Virus record (IMG/VR): IMGVR_UViG_3300025308_000336
Location: 1 to 29,213 of that record
DNA: 29,213 bases
Reading direction: 5' to 3' (one strand)
Origin: a virus
Each line of letters starts with the position of its first letter. The stretch's first letter is position 1. The position numbers and the translations under genes were made by a program. Below, piece by piece: positions 8,684 to 16,241 of the stretch. The notes under the pieces are model-generated. The model was not told where the DNA came from. It worked only from the letters and a program-made list of their open reading frames with translations, and searched no databases.

Positions 8684-9141
8684 TATCCTCTCCACACCGC
8701 CGGGGAAAGTCTTCCTAACAATCCTCTGGTATCGATATGCAGGAATGTTTCATACAACCCGATTCCACAAAGCAAATGATTTACTCTGAATAGTTTACCA
8801 TGAAAAGTAAAATCGAGATAATATTTCCCTCTGATCAAATCATTGAAAATATTTTCTAATTGATTAAACGTATATCCTTCTGGTGCAAAATCAAAAGCGT
8901 TAAAAACAAGATGCAATGAATTAGTTTTCCCTTTAACCTCTGCATTATGATGCTTATCCCGATAAGTAGAATGAACGATAATCGGTTTACCGATACTTGT
9001 TCTAATCATCTGCAGCAGCTTCAAAGTTGGTGCAATATTCGGGATAAGATTAACCGGAATATTCTTTTCGGGGTAACCGTTCAGAATTTCTTCTTCAGAG
9101 AAATTCACAATATTATTTGCAGCTATAATTTCTTTAATCAT
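8683..9141 (-). CDS. Endolysin, M15 (Peptidase_M15_3-like) D-Ala-D-Ala peptidase
   Basis: 152 residues. The zinc-ligand pattern of M15 peptidases is visible: SLHLVFNAFDF with H77 and D84, and HID with H135 and D137. The arginine-containing segment STYRDKHHN lies near residues 58-66. These enzymes cut peptide cross-links in peptidoglycan. There is no signal peptide, so it needs a holin for export, which fits the small membrane genes directly upstream. The start overlaps the stop of the 52-residue gene (TAATG), and the stop overlaps the start of the spanin-like gene. Confidence 0.85.
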   Translation of the reverse strand: MIKEIIAANNIVNFSEEEILNGYPEKNIPVNLIPNIAPTLKLLQMIRTSIGKPIIVHSTYRDKHHNAEVKGKTNSLHLVFNAFDFAPEGYTFNQLENIFNDLIRGKYYLDFTFHGKLFRVNHLLCGIGLYETFLHIDTRGLLGRLSPAVWRG

Positions 9142-9299
9142 TACTTATTAAAATCCTTAGCGTTCAGTAATCCCAAACCCGAAACTAAAAAGGGCGATGC
9201 AGTTACCCAATCCATCGATCTAAACCCAATCAATAAACCAAATCCAATTGACAGAAGACCAAAGAAAGAAGTTTTCCAATGAGATAAAAAGTTTTTCAT
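9141..9299 (-). CDS. Small membrane protein, holin candidate
   Basis: 52 residues: MKNFLSHWKTSFFGLLSIG and onward, ending GLGLLNAKDFNK. It has a hydrophobic helix at about residues 12-26 and a second short hydrophobic stretch at about residues 34-46. The start codon overlaps the stop of the 95-residue gene upstream, and its stop overlaps the endolysin start, both as TAATG, so it is embedded in a translationally coupled lysis cluster. The small size, membrane character and position directly before the endolysin suggest a holin or holin accessory. No family is recognised. Confidence 0.6.
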   Translation of the reverse strand: MKNFLSHWKTSFFGLLSIGFGLLIGFRSMDWVTASPFLVSGLGLLNAKDFNK

Positions 9300-9586
9300 T
9301 AGCCTACTCTCTTTAAGATTTCTTTAACATCAGATTCAACGGTTGTTAATTTCTTTTCGATGTTTTCAACTTTCGTTTCAAGACGAGCGCCGGAAACATT
9401 AGAATAAGAAGTTTGATTGCTCGCATGCATAGCAATTTTATTATCAATTAATTCAGCAGCTTCAACTCTATCAATTTTATTTTTCATTTGAGTTTTGATC
9501 ACTCCATAATTGACACCTATTAAAACGGTGGAAGTAAGGATAAACCCAAAATTTTGGTGCAAGAATTGTGAGATAGTTAATTCCAT
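9299..9586 (-). CDS. Membrane-anchored coiled-coil protein of the lysis cluster
   Basis: 95 residues. A membrane segment spans residues about 13-31. From residue 35 to the end it is a charged helix, and the last 25 residues (TKVENIEKKLTTVESDVKEI) form a clear heptad coiled coil. The shape resembles haemolysin XhlA-type or holin-accessory proteins, though those often carry the membrane segment at the other end. The stop codon overlaps the next start. It may be a holin, an anti-holin or a spanin-like factor. Confidence 0.5.
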   Translation of the reverse strand: MELTISQFLHQNFGFILTSTVLIGVNYGVIKTQMKNKIDRVEAAELIDNKIAMHASNQTSYSNVSGARLETKVENIEKKLTTVESDVKEILKRVG

Positions 9587-9600
9587 AAATATTTTCTTGA

Positions 9601-10026
9601 TTAAACTATTTGAGTAAAAGAATATTCAGTTTCAAAAAAGATCGAATGCTCAAAAACCCCATATTTATCTTTGTATTGTTTCAGTTCATCCTTCATGATT
9701 CTGAAAGGTTTCATCTTGGCTTCGTTCATATTAGTTCCATTGATCAATGAAACAACATCATTAAAGACTACTAACGATTGATCATCTTGAATTAAACTTT
9801 GATAAATAACCGACACTTTGAATTGAGGTTTCGCTACAACATTTGAAGGAAGATTTATGTTATTCTGTGAATAAGAATAAATCGAACCTTCGTAAGACAA
9901 AAGAACACTTCCCGAAGTGATCAAACTTTCATCTATCGTCATGCTACTTTTCAAGTAGGGAAAGAGGAAAGTTTGCGCTTCAAGAATCACGGAAAGAAAA
10001 GCTTTCAGTACTAAAGGATTAATCAT
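9601..10026 (-). CDS. Putative head-tail joining/neck protein (Mu gp37 position)
   Basis: 141 residues from the ATG at 10026. An in-frame start 36 bases earlier is less likely, since it would lie deep in the upstream gene; GAGG lies ten bases before the preferred start. It overlaps the stop of the DUF1320-type gene by 8 bases. In Mu-like head operons the gene after the gp36-type protein encodes a gp37-type neck or tail-terminator protein, and the size and mixed alpha/beta sequence fit, but I cannot recognise the family from the sequence alone. Confidence 0.45.
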   Translation of the reverse strand: MINPLVLKAFLSVILEAQTFLFPYLKSSMTIDESLITSGSVLLSYEGSIYSYSQNNINLPSNVVAKPQFKVSVIYQSLIQDDQSLVVFNDVVSLINGTNMNEAKMKPFRIMKDELKQYKDKYGVFEHSIFFETEYSFTQIV

Positions 10027-10456
10027 AATCGAATAACCTCGTTTCTTCAATAGCAACTTCACTAACTGAAGAGTTCACAAACTGAGGTAATGAAAGAGCA
10101 TCTAACTTTTGTTGATTTATCGCCAAAAGATTTTCTCTATGCTCTATGCAAGCATCCTTAATTGATGACGGAACAGGGAGGACGCCTCTCCGTTTATAAA
10201 CAAATTCAGCAGTGAAGTCATTAACCATATTTTGAACGAGAACAGAATCAAAATCGGGATTCGATAAATAAAGAGATATATCAGCTTCAGCTTGCTTGAT
10301 ACATTGATCCAAACGCAAGGAACAGACATCTGGAGTCACTGATACAAGGGCATCATCAGATAAATTAATTGTATTAACTAATCGCTTCTCATCATTCAAA
10401 AGATTGATTATCAAATCTTTTGAATAAAATTTAAGGAATCCCGAAATTGACTGCAT
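10019..10456 (-). CDS. DUF1320 / Mu gp36-like head completion protein
   Basis: 145 residues. The arrangement FYSKDLIINLL near the start, then LDQCIKQAEADISLYLSN and later MVNDFTAEFVYKRRG followed by a terminal helix, is the usual pattern of DUF1320 (gp36 of Mu-like phages) and similar head-tail connector proteins with a helical bundle. It probably caps the portal vertex. It is the fourth gene after the capsid gene, as in Mu-type clusters. It starts 12 bases after the cement-type gene. Confidence 0.75.
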   Translation of the reverse strand: MQSISGFLKFYSKDLIINLLNDEKRLVNTINLSDDALVSVTPDVCSLRLDQCIKQAEADISLYLSNPDFDSVLVQNMVNDFTAEFVYKRRGVLPVPSSIKDACIEHRENLLAINQQKLDALSLPQFVNSSVSEVAIEETRLFDYD

Positions 10457-10468
10457 ATGACTTTCAGA

Positions 10469-10891
10469 TTAAACGAGTTTAACTCTGACAAGTTGATCTG
10501 CTGCAGTGGCTTCATCCAAAGCATATCCATTAATAGCTTGCGGTAAAACAGAACCCGCAAGAGTGATCGGGGGCGTAGCAGCAGAAGAAGTAACCGCAAC
10601 AGCGCCGTCAGCATTAACAGCAGAAAAAGTAGTCGCAGCGATTGCTTTACCGGCAGCGTTGCTTGCCAAAGCAGCACCGATTGAAAAAGTTGCTCCCGAT
10701 TTAACAATAGCGATACCAGAAACAGCAACAGGAGCTTGTTCATCCAGTAACACGTTTTCAGCTAAGACTCCAAGAGCCTTTTCATTTGCGGCACAAAGAG
10801 CGCCGGTAAAACCAATAAAAAGGTTTTTCTTTGCAGATAGATCAACGGCTGCTTTGATTGAAGTCGTAAGAATTATTTGTTCGGTTTTCAT
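10469..10891 (-). CDS. DUF2190-like capsid cement/decoration protein
   Basis: 140 residues, strongly enriched in Ala, Val, Gly and Thr. The pattern KAAVDLSAKKNLFIGFTGA, then EKALGVLAENVLLDEQAPVA, then GIAIVKSGATFSIGAALASN, matches the DUF2190 style of small capsid-stabilising proteins (parallel in role to lambda gpD). It follows the major capsid gene by one gene. No membrane segment despite the hydrophobic composition. A Leu-rich reading in another frame of the same DNA is a shadow. Confidence 0.75.
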   Translation of the reverse strand: MKTEQIILTTSIKAAVDLSAKKNLFIGFTGALCAANEKALGVLAENVLLDEQAPVAVSGIAIVKSGATFSIGAALASNAAGKAIAATTFSAVNADGAVAVTSSAATPPITLAGSVLPQAINGYALDEATAADQLVRVKLV

Positions 10892-10945
10892 TTAACATTC
10901 TCCATAAAATTGATTTGTCACAAATAGTAATTAAAAAATATCACG

Positions 10946-11218
10946 TTAGTTTTTTCTCTGTCTTCCGCGTCCGGGTTTTGAGCTGATAGTTTCCGGTTCA
11001 ATCTGAACGGACGGGGGGACATCAGCTTCATTTACCGGAACTAAAAAAGAAGAGAACGCCGGTTCAAAGAAATCTACGATCGAGCCTTCACGGATTATCT
11101 TTTTATTTCTGTAAAGATCGGTGTCAACGACTTTATAATATTTCTTCTTCGGAATCTGTCCCGACGATCGGGGTAAATCGCCGGGTGAATTTGTTGCAAC
11201 TAAATTCTCTTGTACCAT
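10946..11218 (-). CDS. Small head-region protein, FluMu gp35-like
   Basis: 90 residues. The core YYKVVDTDLYRNKKIIREGS resembles the short beta barrel of FluMu gp35-type proteins (a K-V-x-D-x-x-x-R-x-G-x-x-x-x-x-G pattern). The C terminus is a basic, disordered tail (GRGRQRKN). It lies between capsid and cement genes. The function is unknown; a decoration or maturation role is inferred from place only. Confidence 0.5.
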   Translation of the reverse strand: MVQENLVATNSPGDLPRSSGQIPKKKYYKVVDTDLYRNKKIIREGSIVDFFEPAFSSFLVPVNEADVPPSVQIEPETISSKPGRGRQRKN

Positions 11219-11253
11219 GATAAACTCTCTTTTTTTTGATAGTCAGCGAATAG

Positions 11254-12177
11254 TTATGAGTTAGTATCGTTGATTAAAAAACCGGCGTCAGCTCCAACAA
11301 TGAGCGCCTGGAAGATGTCGGTATTTCTAACGAACTCAACTTTGTTCCCTTCACCGGAATAAACGTCAACGATAGGGAAATTCCTTTTCTTGAACGTATA
11401 ACCAAACGAAGGTTCATACAAACTTCTTTCAACATTAGTAGCTTGTCCCGGAATGTAGGCAAGGATAACATTATCTCCCCAAACATCTGCGAACACATCA
11501 TCATCGGAAGAGTAGACAGCTTCACCGATAAAAAGATTTGGGATCTCCAGGAGAGCTGCAAGAAGAGCCGGAGTCATGATGGCATGCTGGGTATAACGGA
11601 TCTTCTCCAAAATCTTTGGATGATTTTTCAATGAAGAATAAGCGGAAGCTCCGATTATCGCAACATTAGGACGTTTAGCGATCTTCCCTCGAACAGCTTC
11701 TTTGGCAGACTCAAAAACATGAATAGGGTTACTTGCATCATTATCAAACTTATCACCGGCAGCAAGAGTCACTTTATTGCCGGTAGGGAAAGAATTAAGA
11801 TTCTGAACAAGATCAGCAACTTGTTTTTCAAGACGAAGTTTTATCGTTTCAGTGGTTACATGAGTTGCATAGACTTTTAAGTTTCGGATATCCTCAGCTA
11901 CTTCACGGTAATCCATCGGATAAGCGATATCATGTTCAGTTAACGAATAGGGGAGAGTATTGATCCCTTCCGGATTGATAACATTTGAATTTGCCCGAAT
12001 AGCTCTTTCCGTGTTGTAAATTTTAAAAGCTTCTTTGTTGAACAAAGGAACTTTCCCTCCTTCTTTTTCAACAAACACTTCAGGGAAGAGTTGAGAAGCA
12101 ACTAAATTCGGTTGCGAAAACCCTCTTGCAAGGGAAGTTAATACCGGATCAACGATTCTTTTATTTAAGAGCGACAT
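11254..12177 (-). CDS. Major capsid protein (HK97-fold, Mu/phage E-type)
   Basis: 307 residues. The N-terminal segment (PNLVASQLFPEVFVEKEGGK), the central helix-rich domain with a KRPNVAIIGASAYSSLKNHP element, and the C-terminal part (DNVILAYIPGQA, then EPSFGYTFKKRNFPIV, then VRNTDIFQALIVGADAGFLI) follow the pattern of Mu-like and lambda gpE-like capsid proteins. It lies directly downstream of the protease/scaffold gene. A CCCGCC/GGCGGG hairpin lies in the leader, and GAGG precedes the start by about six bases. Confidence 0.88.
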   Translation of the reverse strand: MSLLNKRIVDPVLTSLARGFSQPNLVASQLFPEVFVEKEGGKVPLFNKEAFKIYNTERAIRANSNVINPEGINTLPYSLTEHDIAYPMDYREVAEDIRNLKVYATHVTTETIKLRLEKQVADLVQNLNSFPTGNKVTLAAGDKFDNDASNPIHVFESAKEAVRGKIAKRPNVAIIGASAYSSLKNHPKILEKIRYTQHAIMTPALLAALLEIPNLFIGEAVYSSDDDVFADVWGDNVILAYIPGQATNVERSLYEPSFGYTFKKRNFPIVDVYSGEGNKVEFVRNTDIFQALIVGADAGFLINDTNS

Positions 12178-12215
12178 TTTTACCTCGTTATATTAATTAG
12201 GAATTACGAATTAGG

Positions 12216-12230
12216 CCCGCCTGAGGCGGG
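12216..12230 (-). other. GC-rich hairpin in the capsid gene leader
   Basis: CCCGCC (12216-12221) and GGCGGG (12225-12230) pair around a three-base loop, in an otherwise AT-rich 58-base gap between the protease stop and the capsid start. There is no T-run after it on the minus strand, so it is not a standard terminator. It could stabilise or separate the capsid message, or be a small inserted repeat; AATTATGAATT and AATTACGAATT flank it. Confidence 0.55.
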
Positions 12231-12235
12231 TTCAA

Positions 12236-13246
12236 TTATGAATTAAACACAATCTTAGCAGCCTCGGCATAAAGAATGTTTTTCTCTTTAGCTGTGGCTA
12301 ATATTTTATTGTGCAGGATCAAACTTTCTTCATCAACATTGAAATCGGAAAATGAAATATCTTCTTTGAAATTACTTTCACTTTTCACTGCAAATTCCTT
12401 CGTCAAATTCAATGTTGAAATTTCGTTGGTTAAACTTTTTACAACTTCAAGAGGATCACTAACAGAACCGTCAGAAAAGTTAAAACTATTTGTTAATTGA
12501 GATTCACTGAAATTTACCGTAGAGACAATCTCAACTAATTTCATCAAAGAATTTTTCATTGGAACCGTTATGTTCCCATACACCAATTTTTCCATCAGAT
12601 AAATTTCAAACTCCGAAATTCTCTGCTTTACATACGACTTTGAAAGCTGCATACGTAAATTTGTATCTTCGTCGGGAGTTAAAACTGCTGTAGATTCAGG
12701 TGAAGAAAAATTTTCGGGAGGCGGAACATCACCGGTTGATTCAGCAACAATTTCTTGATCATTAAGAACAGCTTCATGATCTTGAGTCACAGGCGATTCT
12801 TGTAAAGGTAATTCATCCTCTTTTTCAACATCTGAGAATTCAGAAATTTCAATAGTTTGAGTTTCTGCATTAGCTTCAAAAGCTAAATCTTGCATCCCTT
12901 TTACTGCCGGTGGAACGGCTCCCAAAAATCCAACATGTCGTAAAGTCATATCGGGATTTAGTGCAATTGATCTTTTAGGAAACAATCCATCTTTAATGGA
13001 TTGTTCAAATTCCGGAACGATACTTTTTGCCTTTGCAAAAAGAGAATTACCAAATCTTTTAACCTCACCTACCCAACCATAAGCAGGTTCATTTGATTTC
13101 GGGTGACCGATAACAAGAGGAGCTTCGTCATGCTGCGGGTTGTAATTGGTGGCAATTGTATCAAGGTCTTGATCCGTGTAGGAGTGAACTTTTCCGGTTG
13201 AATCTGTATGTGTCCCGCTTTTAAATATTTCAAACCATTTACTCAT
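12236..13246 (-). CDS. Mu gpI-like prohead protease with C-terminal scaffold region
   Basis: 336 residues from the ATG at 13246, preceded by GAGAG. The frame is open 66 codons further upstream, but that stretch runs through the promoter region and into the divergent gene, so it is rejected. Residues 1-130 (MSKWFEIFKSGTH, then VIGHPKSNEPAYGWVGEV, then FPKRSIALNPD and VGFLGAVPPAVKG) match Mu-like gpI protease. The rest is acidic and helical, like the scaffold portion that is cleaved away during maturation. It is the first gene of the leftward head-lysis-tail operon. Confidence 0.85.
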   Translation of the reverse strand: MSKWFEIFKSGTHTDSTGKVHSYTDQDLDTIATNYNPQHDEAPLVIGHPKSNEPAYGWVGEVKRFGNSLFAKAKSIVPEFEQSIKDGLFPKRSIALNPDMTLRHVGFLGAVPPAVKGMQDLAFEANAETQTIEISEFSDVEKEDELPLQESPVTQDHEAVLNDQEIVAESTGDVPPPENFSSPESTAVLTPDEDTNLRMQLSKSYVKQRISEFEIYLMEKLVYGNITVPMKNSLMKLVEIVSTVNFSESQLTNSFNFSDGSVSDPLEVVKSLTNEISTLNLTKEFAVKSESNFKEDISFSDFNVDEESLILHNKILATAKEKNILYAEAAKIVFNS

Positions 13247-13259
13247 TTTACTCTCGATG

Positions 13260-13335
13260 TTATTAAATAATTGTTTAATAAATTGAGCGAAACATAATAA
13301 ATACTCAATTAGAAACAAACAAATATTAAATAATT
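13260..13335. promoter_or_regulatory. Operator-like palindrome and 12-base direct repeats in the divergent late control region
   Basis: A near-perfect 22-base palindrome lies at 13260-13281 (TTATTAAA on one side, TTTAATAA on the other). AATTGAG at 13281-13287 is mirrored by CTCAATT at 13304-13310. TATTAAATAATT occurs at 13261-13272 and again at 13324-13335. A third exact copy is at 24728-24739, upstream of the recombination gene. The AT-rich composition raises the chance rate, but placement over two promoters suggests a regulator binding site. Confidence 0.45.
13289..13319 (-). promoter_or_regulatory. Candidate leftward promoter of the head-lysis-tail operon (Bacteroidota type)
   Basis: On the minus strand TTTG (13319-13316), a 19-base spacer and TATGTTTC (13296-13289) differ by one base from the Bacteroidota consensus TTTG-N19-21-TAnnTTTG. 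Transcription would begin near 13282, about 36 bases before the protease start. The AATTGAG/CTCAATT inverted repeat brackets the -7 element. Confidence 0.45.
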
Positions 13336-13338
13336 TAT

Positions 13339-13346
13339 TAAGTTTG
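13339..13346 (+). promoter_or_regulatory. Candidate rightward promoter -7 element for terminase/portal genes
   Basis: TAAGTTTG is an exact TAnnTTTG match. A good TTTG at -33 is not seen. If used, the transcript starts near 13353, after the upstream GTG at 13346, which supports the ATG at 13367 as the terminase small subunit start. Confidence 0.35.
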
Positions 13347-13366
13347 TGCAAAAAAGTTTGGATTTT

Positions 13367-13774
13367 ATGGAACCTATTATTCAGGAAGATGATCAAAAAC
13401 CGGAACGAAAGAAAACCGAACCGGTTATTCTTAACCAAAGGCAAATAAAAAATATGGCTAAATGGGGTTTGTCAAATAGGATAATAGCGGATATCGTTGG
13501 TTGTGATGAAAAAACCATTCGTAATAAATACGGCGATATAATTAAAAGGGGAAAAGCGGAATTAAAAAGGAAGCTTATCCATAAAGTAATCGAGAAAGCT
13601 TTGAAAGGGGATAACGTAATGCTTATATGGGCAACTAAAAATGAATGTGGTTGGTCTGATACACCAACGATTAGTACAAATCAATCTCTTACTGTAGTTA
13701 AAACAACCGTTAATACTAATTCAACGGGACAAGTAGAAATAAAAAACGAAACAAAAGAGATTGAACCGACATGA
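13367..13774 (+). CDS. terS: Terminase small subunit-like DNA-binding protein
   Basis: 135 residues from the ATG at 13367; a GTG seven codons earlier falls inside the proposed promoter. Residues about 20-60 carry a helix-turn-helix (RQIKNMAKWGLSNRIIADIV then DEKTIRNKYGDII) followed by KRGKAELKRKLIHKVIEKAL, the pattern of small terminase or transposase-like HTH proteins. The ensuing LIWATKNECGWSD motif is common in small terminase subunits of Mu-type packaging clusters. The C terminus is Thr/Asn/Glu-rich. Its last bases overlap the large terminase start (ATGA). Confidence 0.75.
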   Translation: MEPIIQEDDQKPERKKTEPVILNQRQIKNMAKWGLSNRIIADIVGCDEKTIRNKYGDIIKRGKAELKRKLIHKVIEKALKGDNVMLIWATKNECGWSDTPTISTNQSLTVVKTTVNTNSTGQVEIKNETKEIEPT

Positions 13775-15048
13775 GCGAACTTGAACTAAAATACCTTCCT
13801 AAACAATCTGAACTATTTGAAGATCCCGCAAGATTCAAAGTTGTTGGAAAAGGACGCCGTTTCGGACTTACACGCGGAATGGCGCTTCATGTGATAGAGA
13901 ATTGTATCGATGGGATTACTCCTACGCTGTGGGTTGATACCGTGAACTCAAACATCGAAAGGTATTTTGACCGATATTTTTTACCGGTACTGAAAGCACT
14001 GCCAAAAACCGCTTGGAAATACAACCGGCAAAAAGGGGAGTTAAAGATTTACAATTCAGTAGTCGATTTCCGTTCTGCAGAATCACCCGAAAACATTGAA
14101 GGGTTCGGATACAGATTGATCATCATTAATGAAGCGGGAATAATCCTAAAGAACCGCCGTTTATGGGAAGAAAGTATTCGTCCGATGGTGATGGATTTCG
14201 GTGCGAAAGTTATCATCGGCGGTACACCGAAAGGGAGAAAATACAAAGGAGAAAAACATTTATTCTATGAACTTCATCAAAGAGGGTTAGCTGACGGTGT
14301 TCGATGGAAGTCATTTAATTATTCAACCTATGATAATCCATTACTCAGCAAGTTAGATGTTGACGAAGCTGTTTCAGAAATTTCTCCAGCTCTGAGGGAC
14401 CAGGAAATCTACGGAAAATTTATTGACACTTTCGCAAAAGGAATAATTCGTAAAGAATGGCTGCCAACATTTGATTATGATTTCCGGTCACGTCCGGTCA
14501 GAAAAATTATTCAAGCTTGGGACACCGCTTTCAAAGCGAAAGAAGAAAATGATTATTCAGTATGTCAAACATGGGCTTTGATGGAAGATGAAATATTACT
14601 TGTTCATCAATGGGCGGGGAAAGTAGAATTTCCCGAGCTGAAAATAAAATTCAAAGAATTGTATTATGAAATACCGGGGGTTGAGGAAGTTCTTATCGAA
14701 GATAAGGCTTCCGGTCAATCACTCATTCAAGAAATGGAAAGAGACACAAACATTCCAATTGTAAAAATTAAACCCGACACAGATAAAATAAGCCGAGTAC
14801 ATGCAGTTACTCCAATTATGGCGCAAGGGAAAGTTAAGATTTACAAATATCTCGATTACCTTGATTTATTTTATGAACAAAGTGAAGAGTTTCCAAATGC
14901 CGAACATGATGATATAGTTGATGATATGAGTCAATCTCTAATATATCTTAAACCATTATTAGGAATTGTGAGCAACATAGATCACGTTTCCGCGCCATTA
15001 AACATGAATTCTCTTACCATGAATTATAAAAATTTATTTTTTAATTAA
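13771..15048 (+). CDS. terL: Terminase large subunit (packaging ATPase and nuclease)
   Basis: 425 residues. The ATPase half has an atypical Walker A region at about 26-35 (GKGRRFGLTR, with Leu where GKT-type sites have Lys), a Walker B at 116-123 (LIIINEAG) and a coupling motif IIGGTPKG at 148-155. The RNase H-like nuclease half has WDTA with D251, VLIEDKASG with E310/D311 and HDDIVDD with D380/D381. It translocates and cuts concatemeric DNA at the portal. It overlaps the small subunit by four bases and is followed by the portal gene after 20 bases. Confidence 0.9.
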   Translation: MSELELKYLPKQSELFEDPARFKVVGKGRRFGLTRGMALHVIENCIDGITPTLWVDTVNSNIERYFDRYFLPVLKALPKTAWKYNRQKGELKIYNSVVDFRSAESPENIEGFGYRLIIINEAGIILKNRRLWEESIRPMVMDFGAKVIIGGTPKGRKYKGEKHLFYELHQRGLADGVRWKSFNYSTYDNPLLSKLDVDEAVSEISPALRDQEIYGKFIDTFAKGIIRKEWLPTFDYDFRSRPVRKIIQAWDTAFKAKEENDYSVCQTWALMEDEILLVHQWAGKVEFPELKIKFKELYYEIPGVEEVLIEDKASGQSLIQEMERDTNIPIVKIKPDTDKISRVHAVTPIMAQGKVKIYKYLDYLDLFYEQSEEFPNAEHDDIVDDMSQSLIYLKPLLGIVSNIDHVSAPLNMNSLTMNYKNLFFN

Positions 15049-15068
15049 ATCAAAAAAAAGGTGTTATT

Positions 15069-16241
15069 GTGAAACATGTATTAATACAAGAAATTGCAAC
15101 GAGAAAGAATAACGCGTTCTATTCCTCACTGATTGCAATTCTACCCGATCCGGATTTAATTGTTCAAGGTTATGCTAAACCGATAGAACATTACAAGAAA
15201 CTTTTGAACGATGGGAGGCTATCATCTGCAATTACAAAAAGAAAAGCTTTTGTGAAATCAATGGTTTATGAATTCTTGGAGAAGAAAAAGAATACTGATG
15301 AAATTAAGAAATTATTCAAATCGCTGCCGGTAGATGAATTGATTGAACAAGCCTTAGATGCGGTTTATTTTGGTTATACAGTACATGAGATAATTTGGGA
15401 ATTCAGAGAAAATAAATTCATGCCAAAGGTGATTACGGAAAAACCGCAAGATTGGTTTGCGTTCAATACGGAAAATGTTTTGAAATTAAAAAATCAAAAG
15501 AAATTTAATGAGCTAATAGACTTACCAGATTTCAAATTTATCTTATCTCAACACAAACCGACATACACAAATCCTTATGGCGATAAACTTATAAAAAAAT
15601 GTTATTGGTGGGTAAAGTTAAAAGCAAATACAGTTGAATATTGGTCATTTTTCGTTGAAAAATTTGGTTCGGGTTTTATTGAAGCTGAATTACCGGTTTC
15701 AATTTATGAGTCTAAAAAAGATGAAGTTCTCGCTGACTTAATTGCATTGAGAAAAACCGGCGCTATTGTAAAAAGAGAAGGTACGAAACTAGGTATTCTT
15801 GAATCAAAAACTAAAGGAGGTAGTACATCAACATTCAAAGAATTCAAAGATGATATGAGCGAGGAAATAGAGATAGCAATAATGACCGAAACGCTTAGTC
15901 AAATATCAAAAGCAACAGGAAGTTATGCTCAATCAAAAACAATTAAAGAAATAATTGAAACAGTAGTTGACGGCGATAAGAAAATAGTAGAAAAGTTCTT
16001 CAATACGCTTATCGATTATTACAATGTCTTGAATTACGGGAATATTGAAACAACAAAATTTATGCTATTTTCTAAGAAAGAAATTGACAAAGAACTTGCT
16101 GATAGGGATAAGATTCTAACTGAACAAGGTGTTGAATTCTCTAAAGATTATTACATGAAGAACTATAATTTGAAAGATGGGGATTTTGTATTAAAAAATA
16201 GGGGGGATAAAAATAAAAAGGTGGAAAATCCGGCGGTATAA
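15069..16241 (+). CDS. Portal protein, DUF935 / Mu gp29 family
   Basis: 390 residues. The pattern LPDPDLIVQGYAKPIEHYKKL, then SAITKRKAFV, then VYFGYTVHEIIWE, then PQDWFAFN matches DUF935 portal proteins. Further on, the segment KFGSGFIEAELP and the SQISKATGSYAQSKTIKEII helix also fit. The protein forms the dodecameric vertex through which DNA enters. It ends the rightward packaging module. The MuF/gp30-type head morphogenesis gene that usually follows in Mu-like clusters is absent; non-coding DNA follows. Confidence 0.88.
   Translation: MKHVLIQEIATRKNNAFYSSLIAILPDPDLIVQGYAKPIEHYKKLLNDGRLSSAITKRKAFVKSMVYEFLEKKKNTDEIKKLFKSLPVDELIEQALDAVYFGYTVHEIIWEFRENKFMPKVITEKPQDWFAFNTENVLKLKNQKKFNELIDLPDFKFILSQHKPTYTNPYGDKLIKKCYWWVKLKANTVEYWSFFVEKFGSGFIEAELPVSIYESKKDEVLADLIALRKTGAIVKREGTKLGILESKTKGGSTSTFKEFKDDMSEEIEIAIMTETLSQISKATGSYAQSKTIKEIIETVVDGDKKIVEKFFNTLIDYYNVLNYGNIETTKFMLFSKKEIDKELADRDKILTEQGVEFSKDYYMKNYNLKDGDFVLKNRGDKNKKVENPAV

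Noticed and set aside
10411-10743. Leu-rich frame on the minus strand
   Set aside because: Shadow of the Ala-rich cement gene in another frame.
13247-13444. N-terminal extension of the protease frame
   Set aside because: It covers the divergent promoter region and overlaps the terminase gene; the translation is Phe/Leu/Asn-rich noise, and the ATG at 13246 has a GAGAG site.
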